From Caballeronia udeis (GTDB lineage: Bacteria > Pseudomonadota > Gammaproteobacteria > Burkholderiales > Burkholderiaceae): DNA of 64,000 bases. Below, in pieces: positions 1 through 9,162 of the stretch. Where the stretch lies: the NCBI RefSeq assembly GCF_001544555.2, contig NZ_FCOK02000013.1, forward strand, positions 82,421 through 146,420. Reading direction: 5' to 3'. A model generated the notes under the pieces. That model was not told the DNA's origin. It made no database searches and saw only the letters and a list, made by a program, of their open reading frames with translations. Numbering within the stretch: the stretch's first letter is position 1; every line of letters begins with the position of its first letter. Position numbers and translations under genes: made by a program.

Positions 1-1157
1 AAAGGCGCGATCTGCATGTTGCCGAGATCATTGAGACCCAGCCCCCGTAGCGACGACACCGTCCAGTCCCACGGCGTCTTGAACTTGGCATCCACCGGCG
101 ACCATGCTTCATGTGAATCGATCAATACCTGGTACACGCTGGGCAAGTCACCGTTCGTCGCGCTGAACACGCCGGCCAGGCGATCGACCAGCGCGGGCGG
201 CGGGGTATCGGCGACAAAATGCCGGGCGAGCTTGCTCGCAATGTGCTGCGCAGTCGCGGGCGAGGCAGCCAGATCGTGCAGTACGGCAAGCGCTTGCTGC
301 TGACCGGGCTGGTCGTATTGCCGGTTCATGATCGTGCGTGTTCCAGGCTCGTGCAGCGGCTGGCGAAACACGAATTGCCCCGGCGCGGCGGCGTCATTTC
401 GCCGACCGGCTGCACCCATGCCGCCACCCATCGCACCAATGCTCCAGCCCGTCAGCGCGCGGGCGAACTCTGTCACGTCGTTTTGGTCGTAGCCGCTGCG
501 CACGCCAAGCGTATGCAGCTCCATGATTTCGCGCGCCAGGTTCTCGTTCAGGCCGGGCTTGCGGTCAGGATGCTTTGCTGCGGCGCGTTCAGCCGCCGGG
601 CTGTCGGGGCCGACCGAGCGGGCCTGATCGAGGAAAATCTGCATGGCCGGATGACGTTCGACCGCGACCAGCATGTCTTCGAAACGGCCCAGTACATGAG
701 GGCGGATGGCTTCCGCCTCGAATGATCCGGCAAGCATGGCCACCGGCGGTTTTTCTACGGAAACCGCGAAATGGTTCGACCAGAAAGCCACCAGCCGCTC
801 TGCAAACGGTGTGGGCGTTTGCAGCGCGCTCACGAACCGCGCGTTGACGGCTGAGCGATAGATATCGCGGAGTTTCTCGTTATAGGACTTGCGCACCGCT
901 TGTTTGTCGTCGGCGCCGGCGTTGCGGATCGCGTTCTGGCGATCGGCGAATTCGGCGGCGAGCGCGGTGCTTGCGGGTTGGTCTCCTAACGCTTGCGGCA
1001 TTGCCTGATAGCTTGCGCCCGAGAGCTGGCTCTTGAGCCAGCCCTTCGGATCGGACGGCGCCGCCTCACCTGCGCGGGCGCCCAGTCCGAAGCGATTCAG
1101 CGCGATCGCGGCGGGGGTCACGGATGTAACGGAGGTACCGGGTGTCACGTCAGCCAT
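1..1157 (-). CDS. DUF1800 family protein (C-terminus beyond window edge)
   Basis: Translating the minus strand from an ATG at 1157 gives an uninterrupted frame of 385 codons to the window edge, so the C-terminus is missing. The frame has the DUF1800 hallmarks: an N-terminal stretch reading LNRFGLGARAGE, a FWSNHFAVS segment near residue 140 and the family signature NENLAREIMELHTLGV near residue 203, followed by FARALTGWS. DUF1800 proteins are about 450-550 residues, are usually exported and are typically encoded next to a DUF1501 protein, which would lie off the left edge. Their biochemical role is unknown. Upstream on the same strand lie a CpxP-like protein, an anti-sigma-like protein and an ECF sigma factor, so this may be the distal gene of a stress-responsive operon; that link is inference. 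Confidence 0.88.
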   Translation of the reverse strand, partial: MADVTPGTSVTSVTPAAIALNRFGLGARAGEAAPSDPKGWLKSQLSGASYQAMPQALGDQPASTALAAEFADRQNAIRNAGADDKQAVRKSYNEKLRDIYRSAVNARFVSALQTPTPFAERLVAFWSNHFAVSVEKPPVAMLAGSFEAEAIRPHVLGRFEDMLVAVERHPAMQIFLDQARSVGPDSPAAERAAAKHPDRKPGLNENLAREIMELHTLGVRSGYDQNDVTEFARALTGWSIGAMGGGMGAAGRRNDAAAPGQFVFRQPLHEPGTRTIMNRQYDQPGQQQALAVLHDLAASPATAQHIASKLARHFVADTPPPALVDRLAGVFSATNGDLPSVYQVLIDSHEAWSPVDAKFKTPWDWTVSSLRGLGLNDLGNMQIAP

Positions 1158-1231
1158 GGCTGTTCCCACGAATCGAATTGCTATGCAGCTTTAACGGTGG
1201 GGCCGCGTGAATCCGTCGGTGTGCCCCAAAT

Positions 1232-1705
1232 TTATTTCTTGGGCGCCGGCCCGACATGCAGCGGGCCGTGGCGCTCCAGCGCATCGACGAGCTTGAGCCG
1301 TTCATCGGGCGTCAGCGTGCCGGCGAAGTCAGCCACTGTTGCTTCGACCCGCGCACGCACCGCAACATCGGCCTCGCGCGTACGGGCGAGCGCTGCGTCG
1401 AGCGCGGCGCGATCGAATTGCGGCGCAGCAAGCGCCTGCACGACATCGAGTCGGCCCGAGCGCGCACCGACGACCAGGGGCAGGCTCTCACGGCGTGTCT
1501 GCCGCAGCGCCTCGCGCAACTGGTCCTGACGTTCCTGCGGTAGTTCATCCGCGGCGAAACGCAGGCCGCGTTGCTGCGCGAGCACTTCGGCTTTCTGCTT
1601 CGCCACCCATCGATACGTCCCGCCCGCGATCGCCCCGAGCAGGAAGATGTTGAGTACGAGCGACACGATCAGCAGTGTCTTGAGCCGGGTTGTCGGCATG
1701 GTCAT
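1232..1705 (-). CDS. Periplasmic heavy-metal sensor / CpxP-Spy-like membrane-anchored protein
   Basis: 157 residues. There is one N-terminal membrane anchor at about residues 8-30 (LLIVSLVLNIFLLGAIAGG), then a highly charged alpha-helical periplasmic region with LPQERQDQLREAL and LTPDERLKLVDALERHG, the pattern of the Spy/CpxP and 'heavy-metal resistance' families. Proteins of this group act in the envelope as chaperone-like or metal-sensing regulators; which of these applies cannot be told from sequence. Its ATG overlaps the stop of the upstream anti-sigma-like gene by 4 bases (1702-1705), so the two are almost certainly co-translated. Confidence 0.75.
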   Translation of the reverse strand: MTMPTTRLKTLLIVSLVLNIFLLGAIAGGTYRWVAKQKAEVLAQQRGLRFAADELPQERQDQLREALRQTRRESLPLVVGARSGRLDVVQALAAPQFDRAALDAALARTREADVAVRARVEATVADFAGTLTPDERLKLVDALERHGPLHVGPAPKK

Positions 1706-2145
1706 TGGTCGCTCCAGTCGGCCGTCGAGCTGCTGAATACGGTGCTTTCACCGGTTTGATCGAAGAGACTCGGCGGATTCGCCGACGTGTAGTAGAAAGA
1801 CCCGGTCAACGATATGGCCAGCACGCCCGCGGCAATTCCCGCCACGCCCACGCCCACGAGACCGGCGCCCGATAGCCACCATTGCGGCCGTTTCCAGGCG
1901 GGTTTCTGACGTGGCGACGCCAGCGGCGCCGAGACCAGGATGCACCGGACCAGATCCGATTCCGGCGCGGCGACGTTATGCCTCGACAGCACGAGATCGA
2001 GCGACCGGGCTTCGGCCAGTGCAGCGAGTACGGCCGGGTCACGTTGAGTGAGCAGCGCTTTGGCTTCGGCGCGCTCGGCTGCGGGCCAGTGTTCCGGCAT
2101 GGCGCCATAAGCCTCGGTGAGGCGGCGAAAACGTTCGGGGGTCAT
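1702..2145 (-). CDS. Putative anti-sigma factor, single-pass membrane protein
   Basis: 147 residues. The cytoplasmic N-terminus is rich in Arg, Glu and Ala (MTPERFRRLTEAYGAMPEHW). A single hydrophobic span at about residues 90-112 follows a WKRPQWW segment, and a short Ser/Thr-rich periplasmic tail follows. The gene overlaps the ECF sigma factor upstream and the CpxP-like gene downstream, each by 4 bases. A one-span membrane protein co-translated after an ECF sigma factor is normally its anti-sigma factor, and that is the basis of this call. I do not see a ZAS zinc motif (HxxxCxxC), so it would belong to a zinc-independent type. Confidence 0.6.
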   Translation of the reverse strand: MTPERFRRLTEAYGAMPEHWPAAERAEAKALLTQRDPAVLAALAEARSLDLVLSRHNVAAPESDLVRCILVSAPLASPRQKPAWKRPQWWLSGAGLVGVGVAGIAAGVLAISLTGSFYYTSANPPSLFDQTGESTVFSSSTADWSDQ

Positions 2146-2717
2146 CGGCGTTCCTTTCCAAAGACATGCTCGCCGCGCTCGCCGGCAAGACGGCTGCGCA
2201 GCGTGCGGCGTGCGCGAGCGAGCAGGCTTTCAAGCGCTTCGACGGTGATACCCATCAAAGCCGCGGCCTCGACGTTCGGCAGTTCCTGGTAGTACTGCAG
2301 GACCAGTGCCTCGCGCTGGCGTGCCGGCAACGCGGCGAGCGCGGCGGCAATGCGCTCGCTGCGCGCGGACTCGTCGAGTTGATCTTCCGGCAGCGGCGCC
2401 TGGTCGACGGGTTCCGGCGCGTCGTCGTCGGAGATGACATCCTGACGGCGGCGCAAGCGGTCATAACACAGGTTGAGCGCGACGCGGTGCAGCCAGGTGT
2501 CAAAGCGAGCCTGGCCGCGCTGCCAGCGCGACGCCTGCTTCCAGATCCGTACGAACGCTTCCTGTGCCACGTCGCTCGCCTCGTCACGGTCTCCCAGCAA
2601 CCGGGTCGCGAGCGCGAGCAGCCGCGGCAGTTTGCGCGCGACCATCTCGCGAACCGCTCCGGGTTCCCTGCCATCGATACGGGCTAGCAACTCCGCGTCC
2701 GGGTCTTCTTGGTTCAA
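2142..2717 (-). CDS. ECF RNA polymerase sigma factor (sigma-70 family)
   Basis: 191 residues with the two ECF domains. Region 2 spans about residues 25-95 and includes DEASDVAQEAFVRIWKQ and the DTWLHRVALNLCYDRLRRR segment. Region 4 spans about residues 130-180 and includes LPARQREALVLQYYQEL and VEALESLLARARRTLRSRL. It directs core RNA polymerase to a small regulon, usually including its own operon. The start chosen is a TTG at 2717, because no ATG sits in a suitable place. It is the first gene of a minus-strand set with the putative anti-sigma factor, the CpxP-like protein and DUF1800. Confidence 0.9.
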   Translation of the reverse strand: MNQEDPDAELLARIDGREPGAVREMVARKLPRLLALATRLLGDRDEASDVAQEAFVRIWKQASRWQRGQARFDTWLHRVALNLCYDRLRRRQDVISDDDAPEPVDQAPLPEDQLDESARSERIAAALAALPARQREALVLQYYQELPNVEAAALMGITVEALESLLARARRTLRSRLAGERGEHVFGKERR

Positions 2718-2795
2718 TGTGTTTGATCTCGTAGCACATGTTCAACAGCCTGCGCCGGGTTGGCCTGCGACCCGGTGCGCCAGCGTGGGGACTGC

Positions 2796-2903
2796 TCAGT
2801 ACACGACGACCGCGGGTCGATAATAAGCCGGCCGCGCGGGATAAACGACGCACGCGGAAAGCGCCGCGGCCGCCAATGCAATGGCGACTAGAGTTTTAAG
2901 CAT
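2796..2903 (-). CDS. Very small putative lipoprotein (35 aa)
   Basis: An ATG at 2903 on the minus strand opens a 35-codon frame ending in TGA at 2796. The product starts MLKTLVAIALAAAALSAC and therefore has a complete lipoprotein signal with a lipobox (LSAC) near residue 18. The mature tail is only about 18 residues, rich in Tyr, Pro and Val. Similar 35-60 residue lipoproteins with Pro/Tyr-rich tails are common beside YXWQ-type genes in Burkholderiaceae; here such a gene lies just upstream on the same strand. Function unknown. Confidence 0.55.
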   Translation of the reverse strand: MLKTLVAIALAAAALSACVVYPARPAYYRPAVVVY

Positions 2904-2981
2904 GACTGCCCGCCTTAGCCTGAAGAGGGTGACATGCGGGTACCCCGAGGGTCACCCGCGATGAACGCGCCTGTGCCCGGT

Positions 2982-3314
2982 CTAGCGAGCCCAGTGACCC
3001 TCGATCCAGCGCCAGTTCGGTCCTCGCTGCACCCAGTGGCCCGGCACCCAATGCGCGCCGACCCGTACCGGCCGCCAGTGACCCGGCACCCAGGCGTAGC
3101 CCCGGCCGGCCCAGCGCCAGTGACCGCCGTCCCACACATAGCCGGGGCGCGCCGCGGGAACGACTTCGGTGCGCATCGGCGGCGGCGCCGACGGGGCGAT
3201 GATCACTTCCTGGGCGAATGCGGACACGCTGGCCAGCGTGGTCAAGGCGGTGACCACGGCCAAAACGGCCTTTACCGCGAAGTTGGGCGAAGCCCATTCT
3301 TTTAGTGCTTTCAT
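2982..3314 (-). CDS. Exported YXWXXGHW-repeat protein
   Basis: 110 residues. An N-terminal signal peptide ends near residue 35 (SVSAFAQ). The mature part has tandem aromatic repeats of the form Y/HWxxGHW: GGHWRWAG, WVPGHWRPV, WVPGHWVQ and WIEGHWAR. This is the YXWQ / 'WXXGXW' repeat family of small envelope proteins found in Burkholderiales. Role unknown; probably periplasmic or outer-membrane associated. The next gene on the strand is a 35-residue lipoprotein, and the two may be co-transcribed. Confidence 0.75.
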   Translation of the reverse strand: MKALKEWASPNFAVKAVLAVVTALTTLASVSAFAQEVIIAPSAPPPMRTEVVPAARPGYVWDGGHWRWAGRGYAWVPGHWRPVRVGAHWVPGHWVQRGPNWRWIEGHWAR

Positions 3315-3559
3315 AACGGTTCCCTGGAGGTGGAAAAGACGCTCGATGCAGGTGTCTGTCGAGTGCTTAAACGCGTGCCCTCAAGAAATCCGTCGCAAGA
3401 TTTGAGATTTATTTATGCGGGCTGAAACCGGTGGCGATGCTGCGATACGTCCGTCACCGGATAAGCGGGTGAGCGCGCGGCTTCCCCTTATCCATCACCG
3501 ATCTGCTCAGATTCGACATGCCCTCAAGTCATGAAATCAGGAAATCTTCTTACAAATAA

Positions 3560-4705
3560 ATGAAAACTTCCCTAAAGTATTTAGTCGGCGCCGGCACGCT
3601 GAAACTCTCGGTAGGCGGTTCGGACGTTTCGATCAAGATCGATTCGTCGAACAACACGCTGAGCGGCATTGCGGCCGCGATCAATTCCGCGTCCGGCAAT
3701 CCCGGCGTGAGCGCGACGGTGATCACCGGCACGGACGGCGCGCATCTCGTGCTGCACTCGTCCACCACGGGCGTGGCGAACAGTATCTCGGTGGAGGTCA
3801 CGCCGAGCGGCACCGGCAACAACACCGGGTTATCGAAGCTCAACGCCAGCTCGTCCACGTCGACCGTCGATCCCTCGGACCCGGCCAAGACCGTGGCGCC
3901 GTACACGACCATCGGGACATCGGCGAACTGGAAGCAAACCGCGGCCGGCAAGGACGCGTTGCTGACCGTGGCGGGCACGGAGGTCAGCAGCCCGAGCAAC
4001 AGCGTGACGTCGGCTATTGCGGGCTTGTCGATCAACCTGACCTCGGAGTCAGTGGGAACGACCCAGACGCTGACCGTCGCCGCCGACACAAGCACCCAGA
4101 CGACGTCGATCAAGGCCTTCGTCACCGCGTATAACAACTTCGTCAACATGGCTGTGTCGCTGACGTCTTTCGACAAGTCGCAACCCAAGGGCTCGCAAGG
4201 CGGTCCGTTGCTCGGCGACTCGATGATGAACACGGTCAGGAACGCGCTTGCAACCGTGATCAGCAAGGGCGTGCCGACGGCGTCGGGCTCGACCAAGGCA
4301 ATGGCGAACCTGGGAACCATCGGTATCACGCTGCAGCAGGACGGCACGCTGAAGATCGACGACACCGCGCTGAACTCGGCGCTGACCAACAAGCCCGGCA
4401 CGGTCAACGCGTTGTTCAACCCGACCTCCGGCCTCGGCGCGGAGATGAACAAAACGCTCACGACCTTTCTCAAGAAAGACGGCCTGCTCGATACAAGGAC
4501 AATGTCGCTCAACAAGGACCTCGACAACATCAAGGTCCAGGGCACGAAACTGGATGCATTCGCCACGCAACTGACGAACAGCTACAACGCGCAGTTCGCT
4601 GCGCTCAACACGCTGATGGCGCATATGGCGAGCAATACGAGCTACCTCACTGCGTTGTTCGGCGGGGCCAACAGTGCGGGCGCACTGGCCGGAAACAAGG
4701 GTTGA
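3560..4705 (+). pseudogene. fliD: N-terminally truncated flagellar cap protein FliD fragment, orphan
   Basis: 381 codons. The frame begins inside the FliD D1/D2 region (VGAGTLKLSVGGSDVSIKID) and continues to a normal FliD C-terminal domain, including VTAYNNFVNMAVSLTSFDK, the GPLLGDSMMNTVRNAL segment, a LGTIGITLQQDGTLKID segment and a classic C-terminus ending MASNTSYLTALFGG. FliD proteins of this group are about 470-500 residues, so roughly the first 100-120 residues are absent. These include the D0 coiled-coil needed to sit on the filament tip. The 150 bases upstream hold no FliD-like coding and no good ribosome binding site for the ATG at 3560. No other flagellar gene is in the window. It is most likely a relic, although the frame is still fully open. 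Confidence 0.7.
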
Positions 4706-4738
4706 TCAGGAACGCGCCGCGCGGTGAATGGCGGTAAA

Positions 4739-4777
4739 AACGAACCGGGGCGTCCTGACAGGACGCCCCGGTTCGTT
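4739..4777 (-). terminator. Strong intrinsic terminator between convergent genes
   Basis: Two perfect 18-base arms (4739-4756 and 4760-4777, beginning AACGAACCGGGGCG) are separated by a 3-base loop. On the minus strand the stem runs into five T residues, which suits termination of the SDR gene at 4818-6008. On the plus strand the T-run is poorer, so its effect on the fliD fragment is probably weaker. Confidence 0.85.
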
Positions 4778-4817
4778 GTGCGGCAAAGAAGGCGCGTGCG
4801 CTTTTTACTTGCGCTCT

Positions 4818-6008
4818 CTATTTGAAATCCCAGCGCATCTGCTCGACGATCCCCACCCCGCGCGAGGTCCGCACGCATTCGCTCACGTAGTCGACAAACG
4901 GCAAGGGCTCGAAACCGATCTCTTCGCGGAGGCGGCTGTTGTCGAACTGATAGTCCAGGTTGGCGAACCCCGCATAGAGACCCAGCGCATGTTCGATCAC
5001 GCGGGCCACGCCTGAGTCCTGACGCCCGGCCACCTCGCGCGCGATCCTGCGGAAATCCCGCGGCGCGCAGATGGAGTAGCGTTTCCCCGATATGCCCGTG
5101 GCCTCATCCATCGCGCCGATAATCTGCCCGATGGTCGGCGCCTCCGATCCGGCCGATACGTGGTACGTATCGAAGGCAAGCTTCGGCTTGACGGCGAGCA
5201 AGGCCAGTGCGCGGGCGCAATCGTCGACTGAAACCACATCCAGCCGGGTCATTGCTTTTGCGCTGAAACGCCGCGCGCCATGCACCACGCGAAACACCCA
5301 GAAGATGCTCGCCGAAGGCAACGTGCCCAGCACCGTATGCCCGACGACAATCGATGGCCGCACCACGACCACGGGCAATGACGGGTAGTAGACGCGCAGG
5401 AGCCGCTCAATGTCGCGTTTGCTTTGCGTATAGGGAACGAGATGGTTCGTTTCGCTCTCGTTCCCGGTATGGGCGAACGTGGATTCCGGCACGACCGGAC
5501 TGCACTGCGTGCCGCATGCCATGGCCGTGCTGACGTGCAGGAAACGCCGCAGCGTTTTGCTGCCGGCAAAGTGCGATGCAAAACGCAACGTGTCGCGCAC
5601 GTTGATTTCGAGTACTTGCGGGCTCGTGGAGAACGACGCCATGGCTGCGCAGTTGATCACATGGGACGCCTCCGTCAGGCGGGCGAGATCTGTTTCCGTA
5701 AAATCGCCGCCCAGGTCGCCCACGATCACGTTCGCCTCGGTCAGCCGTTGCGCGCGGACGTGGGGCAGGCCGCAACGGATGGCGGATACGCGCAGGCGGG
5801 TCAGCGCCTCGGCCTTGTTCGCCGCGCGCACGAGGCACACGAGGCGTTCGATCAGCCCGGCATTCATGAGCGTTACCAGCACCGTGCCGCCGATAAACCC
5901 GGTGGCGCCGGTCAGCACCAGCCGGTCGATGCCCACCACATGCATGCGTGTGGACGACGTGAGGCTGTCTTGCCAGGCGGTGGACAGAGGGGTTTGCCAT
6001 GCAAACAT
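4818..6008 (-). CDS. SDR-family oxidoreductase with thioester-reductase-like NAD(P)-binding domain
   Basis: 396 residues. An extended-SDR Rossmann domain begins after about 28 residues with VLTGATGFIGGTVL (GxxGxxG motif). VIVGDLGGDFTETDLA, the catalytic LHVSTAMACG and YTQSK (YxxxK) follow. The pattern is of the 'NAD-binding 4 / male sterility' group (carboxylate or thioester reductases, fatty acyl-CoA reductases), but there is no adenylation or carrier domain, so it is stand-alone. The start at 6008 is supported by GGAGAACGCT directly upstream. The gene stands alone between terminator and promoter gaps, so its substrate is unknown. Confidence 0.75.
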   Translation of the reverse strand: MFAWQTPLSTAWQDSLTSSTRMHVVGIDRLVLTGATGFIGGTVLVTLMNAGLIERLVCLVRAANKAEALTRLRVSAIRCGLPHVRAQRLTEANVIVGDLGGDFTETDLARLTEASHVINCAAMASFSTSPQVLEINVRDTLRFASHFAGSKTLRRFLHVSTAMACGTQCSPVVPESTFAHTGNESETNHLVPYTQSKRDIERLLRVYYPSLPVVVVRPSIVVGHTVLGTLPSASIFWVFRVVHGARRFSAKAMTRLDVVSVDDCARALALLAVKPKLAFDTYHVSAGSEAPTIGQIIGAMDEATGISGKRYSICAPRDFRRIAREVAGRQDSGVARVIEHALGLYAGFANLDYQFDNSRLREEIGFEPLPFVDYVSECVRTSRGVGIVEQMRWDFK

Positions 6009-6108
6009 AGCGTTCTCCGTTCAGAAGCAAAATAAGTAGTGGCTAAGCGCGGCTGACAGCGGATGGCTGCCTCGCCGATGCCCCGCCTGATGCCTGATAG
6101 CGCGGCGC

Positions 6109-6882
6109 CTAATATCGATAGGTCACGGCTGTCGTTGCGAAATAAGCGTTCTTCTTTTGCACGAGCGGGCTATCGGCGGACGAGCCGAGAATTCGTGTCA
6201 GGCCGCCCGATGTGCGCAGCGACCATTTCGGCGTAAAGGAATAGGTCCATGCGGCCGAGACCGTTGCGTTGTCGAAACCGGCCTTGACCGAGTAGGGCCG
6301 GAAGCCGCTGCTTGCGGACTGCGCTTCGGTGACGCCGAAGAAGGTCTGCGTATAGCGGCCGCTGCCGGCATGCAGGCTGCCTGTGATGCTGATGTCGTTG
6401 GTGGCGGTGTGCAGGACAGGCGTGGTGATGTCGAGGTGCCCGCTGACGCCGCGCGTGGTGTGGGTGAGCGGCTGGTCGAGCGTCACGCTGATGGTGGTAT
6501 CGCCGAACACCGTGGCGCCGATCTGGAACGACATCATCAGCGAGCCGGGAATGCGGCCCATGCCCTTCAGGTAGTTCGAGCCGGGCAGGTCCGCGCGGTT
6601 GCTGTCGCTGCGGCCGAAGTCATAGTCGAGCGCGGTCGAGACGAACATGCCGTTGGCGAAGGTCTTTTTATAGCCGGCGCCTTGGAACGGGCTGATGAAA
6701 AAGCCGTTGGAAAATTCAGCGGAGAAGACCGGTGCGACCAGGCCACGGTAGTCCTTGCTGCCGAGGTAACGCGGCGCGACTCCGGTTCCCAGTCCAAAGG
6801 TATAGAAATTCTCGGCGTGTGCCATGGAGGAACACGTCAGGCCAAGCAGGGGGAGGCAAAGATAGGAGAGGCGTTTGCGCAC
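6109..6882 (-). CDS. MipA/OmpV family outer-membrane protein
   Basis: 257 residues, GTG start at 6882. A signal peptide of about 23 residues ends AHA-EN. The mature sequence is beta-barrel-like and begins FYTFGLGTGVAPRYLGSKDY, the characteristic MipA/OmpV opening. It ends in an aromatic residue (TAVTYRY), as expected for BAM-dependent barrels. MipA is a scaffold for murein synthesis enzymes in E. coli, and OmpV is a Vibrio outer-membrane protein; many homologues are simply outer-membrane proteins of unknown role. It is divergent from an RstA/RstB-like two-component pair, an arrangement suggesting it is a target of that system (inference). Confidence 0.85.
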   Translation of the reverse strand: MRKRLSYLCLPLLGLTCSSMAHAENFYTFGLGTGVAPRYLGSKDYRGLVAPVFSAEFSNGFFISPFQGAGYKKTFANGMFVSTALDYDFGRSDSNRADLPGSNYLKGMGRIPGSLMMSFQIGATVFGDTTISVTLDQPLTHTTRGVSGHLDITTPVLHTATNDISITGSLHAGSGRYTQTFFGVTEAQSASSGFRPYSVKAGFDNATVSAAWTYSFTPKWSLRTSGGLTRILGSSADSPLVQKKNAYFATTAVTYRY

Positions 6883-7065
6883 GGTCAGGTCTTTTTTTAG
6901 GAGAGAAGCCGCAGTCTAGGTACGCGGCTGACCGGTGTCTGTTTTGAAGTTGAGCGAATTTGTGCTGAATTGTGTTCAAGTGTCCTTGAGTGTTGCGGAC
7001 GGCCCTGCCATACGCGCGCGAGGATAGAATCGACGGCTGCTAGTGTGCAAGTGCGGAGAAGAAAG

Positions 7066-7794
7066 ATGAACGAGGTCTCGCCCAAGTACAACGTGTTGCT
7101 GATCGAGGACGATGACCGTCTCGCGCAACTGGTCGCGGAGTATCTGGATAGCTATGAATTTGCGGTGACCATCGTGCGGCGCGGCGATATTGCCGTGGCT
7201 GCCGTACGCGAGCATAAACCGGCGCTGGTGATTCTCGACCTGATGCTGCCCAACATGGACGGCATGGAAGTGTGCCGGCGCATTCGCGGTTTTTCGAGCG
7301 TGCCGGTGTTGATCCTGACCGCTCGCGTCGATGTCTTCGACCAGGTTGCAGGACTTGAAACCGGCGCGGACGACTATGTCGTCAAGCCGATCGAACCGCG
7401 TGTGCTGGTGGCGCGCGCACGCGCGCTGCTCAGGCGCTCGCAGCCGGCGGAGGAAGTCATCATGCCGGCCGTGGATGCCGGCACGCTCACGTTTGGCGAA
7501 CTGGTGATCTCGCCGCCTAACCGCACCGTGACATGGCGCGGCCAGGACATCGACCTGAAGACCGCCGAGTTCAACCTGCTCGTGATCCTCGCGCGCGCCG
7601 CCGGTACCGTGCTGAGCCGTGACGATATCCTCAAGCAATTGCGCGGCATCGAATTCGACGGGCTGGACCGCACCGTCGACTCCGGTATCTCGCGGCTGCG
7701 GCGCCGCTTCGAGGACGCATCACCGGAGCCGCACAAGATCAAGACGGTCTGGGGCCGCGGTTATCTCTTCAGCCCGTCTGCGTGGGAGGATTGA
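7066..7794 (+). CDS. OmpR-family response regulator, RstA-like
   Basis: 242 residues. The start is the ATG at 7066, preceded by GCGGAGAAGAAAG. The receiver domain spans residues 6-120: acidic pair in LLIEDDDRLAQ, phospho-acceptor Asp in LVILDLMLPNMDG, and conserved Lys in DDYVVKPIE. The C-terminal winged-helix domain (about 140-240) contains LKTAEFNLLVILARAAGTVLS and the RTVDSGISRLRRRF recognition region. It lies next to a cognate histidine kinase whose ATG follows its TGA without a gap. It controls gene expression by binding DNA when phosphorylated; the divergent MipA/OmpV gene is the obvious candidate target. Confidence 0.93.
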   Translation: MNEVSPKYNVLLIEDDDRLAQLVAEYLDSYEFAVTIVRRGDIAVAAVREHKPALVILDLMLPNMDGMEVCRRIRGFSSVPVLILTARVDVFDQVAGLETGADDYVVKPIEPRVLVARARALLRRSQPAEEVIMPAVDAGTLTFGELVISPPNRTVTWRGQDIDLKTAEFNLLVILARAAGTVLSRDDILKQLRGIEFDGLDRTVDSGISRLRRRFEDASPEPHKIKTVWGRGYLFSPSAWED

Positions 7795-9162
7795 ATGCTG
7801 CGTTCCCTGATCCGCCTGTATCTGATCGTGTTGCTGGGCGGCGGCCTGGCTATCGTGTTCGTCGATCAATCGTTCTCGCAACTGTTTCATCATCGGGTCA
7901 CCCAGAACGTGCGCGACAGCGTCAAAGCGTATGCATTCGTGCTGACCGATTACCTTGAACGGCACCCCGGTGAGCAGCGGGCGGCGGCACTGGCTGAACT
8001 GCAAAGACATGGTGAAGAGGGTTTCAGCCTGCTCACGATGAAAGACGTGATCCCTGTTCTCGACACCGAGCAGTTGCGCGACCTTCGTGACGGCAAGCTG
8101 GTGCTCAGCATGGATGCCAAGGATTACTACCTGCCGTTGCCCGACGGCACGATCGTCCATGCCCATCCCGATGAGCCGGGCAACCTGGACATCAAGGCGC
8201 TGGCGTATGGCCTGGTCGCGCTCGCAACGCTGTTGTCCGTGGTCCTGTGGATTCACTATCACTGGCGCGACTTGAGGAAGCTCGAGGCTGCCGCCCGCGC
8301 GTTCGGCAGAGGCCAATTGTCGACCCGCGCCGATCTGTCGAAGAAATCGAATATCTACGACCTTTCAAAGCAGTTCAACGAAATGGCGCGGCAGATTGAA
8401 GCGTCGATCCTGCATCAGCGCGACATGATGCACGGCATCTCGCATGAGCTGAAAACGCCTCTTGCACGCCTCGAATTCGGCCTTGCGCTGTTGCAGTCGC
8501 CTGAATCCCCGGAGCGGCAGCGCGAACGTCAGCTTGCGCTGCGCCGCGATGTGCGTGGACTCGATGAGCTCGTCACCGAACTGCTGACGTTGAGCCGGCT
8601 TGAACAAGGCGCGGCACATATGGTGCTGATGCAGGTGTCGGTGAGCGAATTGCTGGACAGCGTGGCGGCGAGCATGGCTCATGATGTCGCTGACCGGGCG
8701 CTGTCTCTGTCGGTCATCATGTCCGGCGCGCCCGTGAGTCATGTCTGCGATCCGAAGCTGGTTGCGCGGGCATTGTTGAACCTGATCCGCAACAGCACCC
8801 GCTACGCGCAGCACGCCATTTCGCTCAGTGCTTGCCTCGGGCCGGCGGACGCGCTCGTGCTTATCGTGGACGATGACGGCCCCGGTATCCCCATCGCGGA
8901 GCGCTCGCGTATCTTCGAACCGTTTCATCGGCTCGATGCAAGCCGCGACCGGCACACCGGCGGCTTCGGGCTTGGTCTGGCGATTGTGCGCCGGGTGGCC
9001 CTGGTCCACGGCGGCGAGGTACGGCTCGAAGAGTCCGCTTCGGGTGGCGCGCGTTTCCTGATCACGTTGCCATCCGTGCCCTTGCCTGCAGCGGGAGGCA
9101 CCCCGGGCGGCGCGACGGCCAGGCAGGACAAGAGAGGGTTTGCGACCAAGCTCATGGTCTGA
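7795..9162 (+). CDS. Sensor histidine kinase, RstB-like
   Basis: 455 residues, starting directly after the response regulator stop. It has a membrane span at about residues 5-25, a periplasmic loop of about 110 residues and a second span around residues 139-158 (YGLVALATLLSVVLWIHYH). A HAMP-like linker (LEAAARAFGRGQLSTRADL) follows. The H-box is MMHGISHELKTPLARLEFG, and the ATPase motifs are N (LLNLIRNSTRYA), G1 (VDDDGPGIP), F (IFEPFHRLD) and G2 (GGFGLGLAIVRRV). It phosphorylates the upstream regulator. The signal is unknown. Confidence 0.93.
   Translation: MLRSLIRLYLIVLLGGGLAIVFVDQSFSQLFHHRVTQNVRDSVKAYAFVLTDYLERHPGEQRAAALAELQRHGEEGFSLLTMKDVIPVLDTEQLRDLRDGKLVLSMDAKDYYLPLPDGTIVHAHPDEPGNLDIKALAYGLVALATLLSVVLWIHYHWRDLRKLEAAARAFGRGQLSTRADLSKKSNIYDLSKQFNEMARQIEASILHQRDMMHGISHELKTPLARLEFGLALLQSPESPERQRERQLALRRDVRGLDELVTELLTLSRLEQGAAHMVLMQVSVSELLDSVAASMAHDVADRALSLSVIMSGAPVSHVCDPKLVARALLNLIRNSTRYAQHAISLSACLGPADALVLIVDDDGPGIPIAERSRIFEPFHRLDASRDRHTGGFGLGLAIVRRVALVHGGEVRLEESASGGARFLITLPSVPLPAAGGTPGGATARQDKRGFATKLMV

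Noticed and set aside
3550..4566. 338-codon frame antisense to the fliD fragment
   Set aside because: Its translation is Val/Ser-rich without family features, while the plus strand matches FliD throughout.
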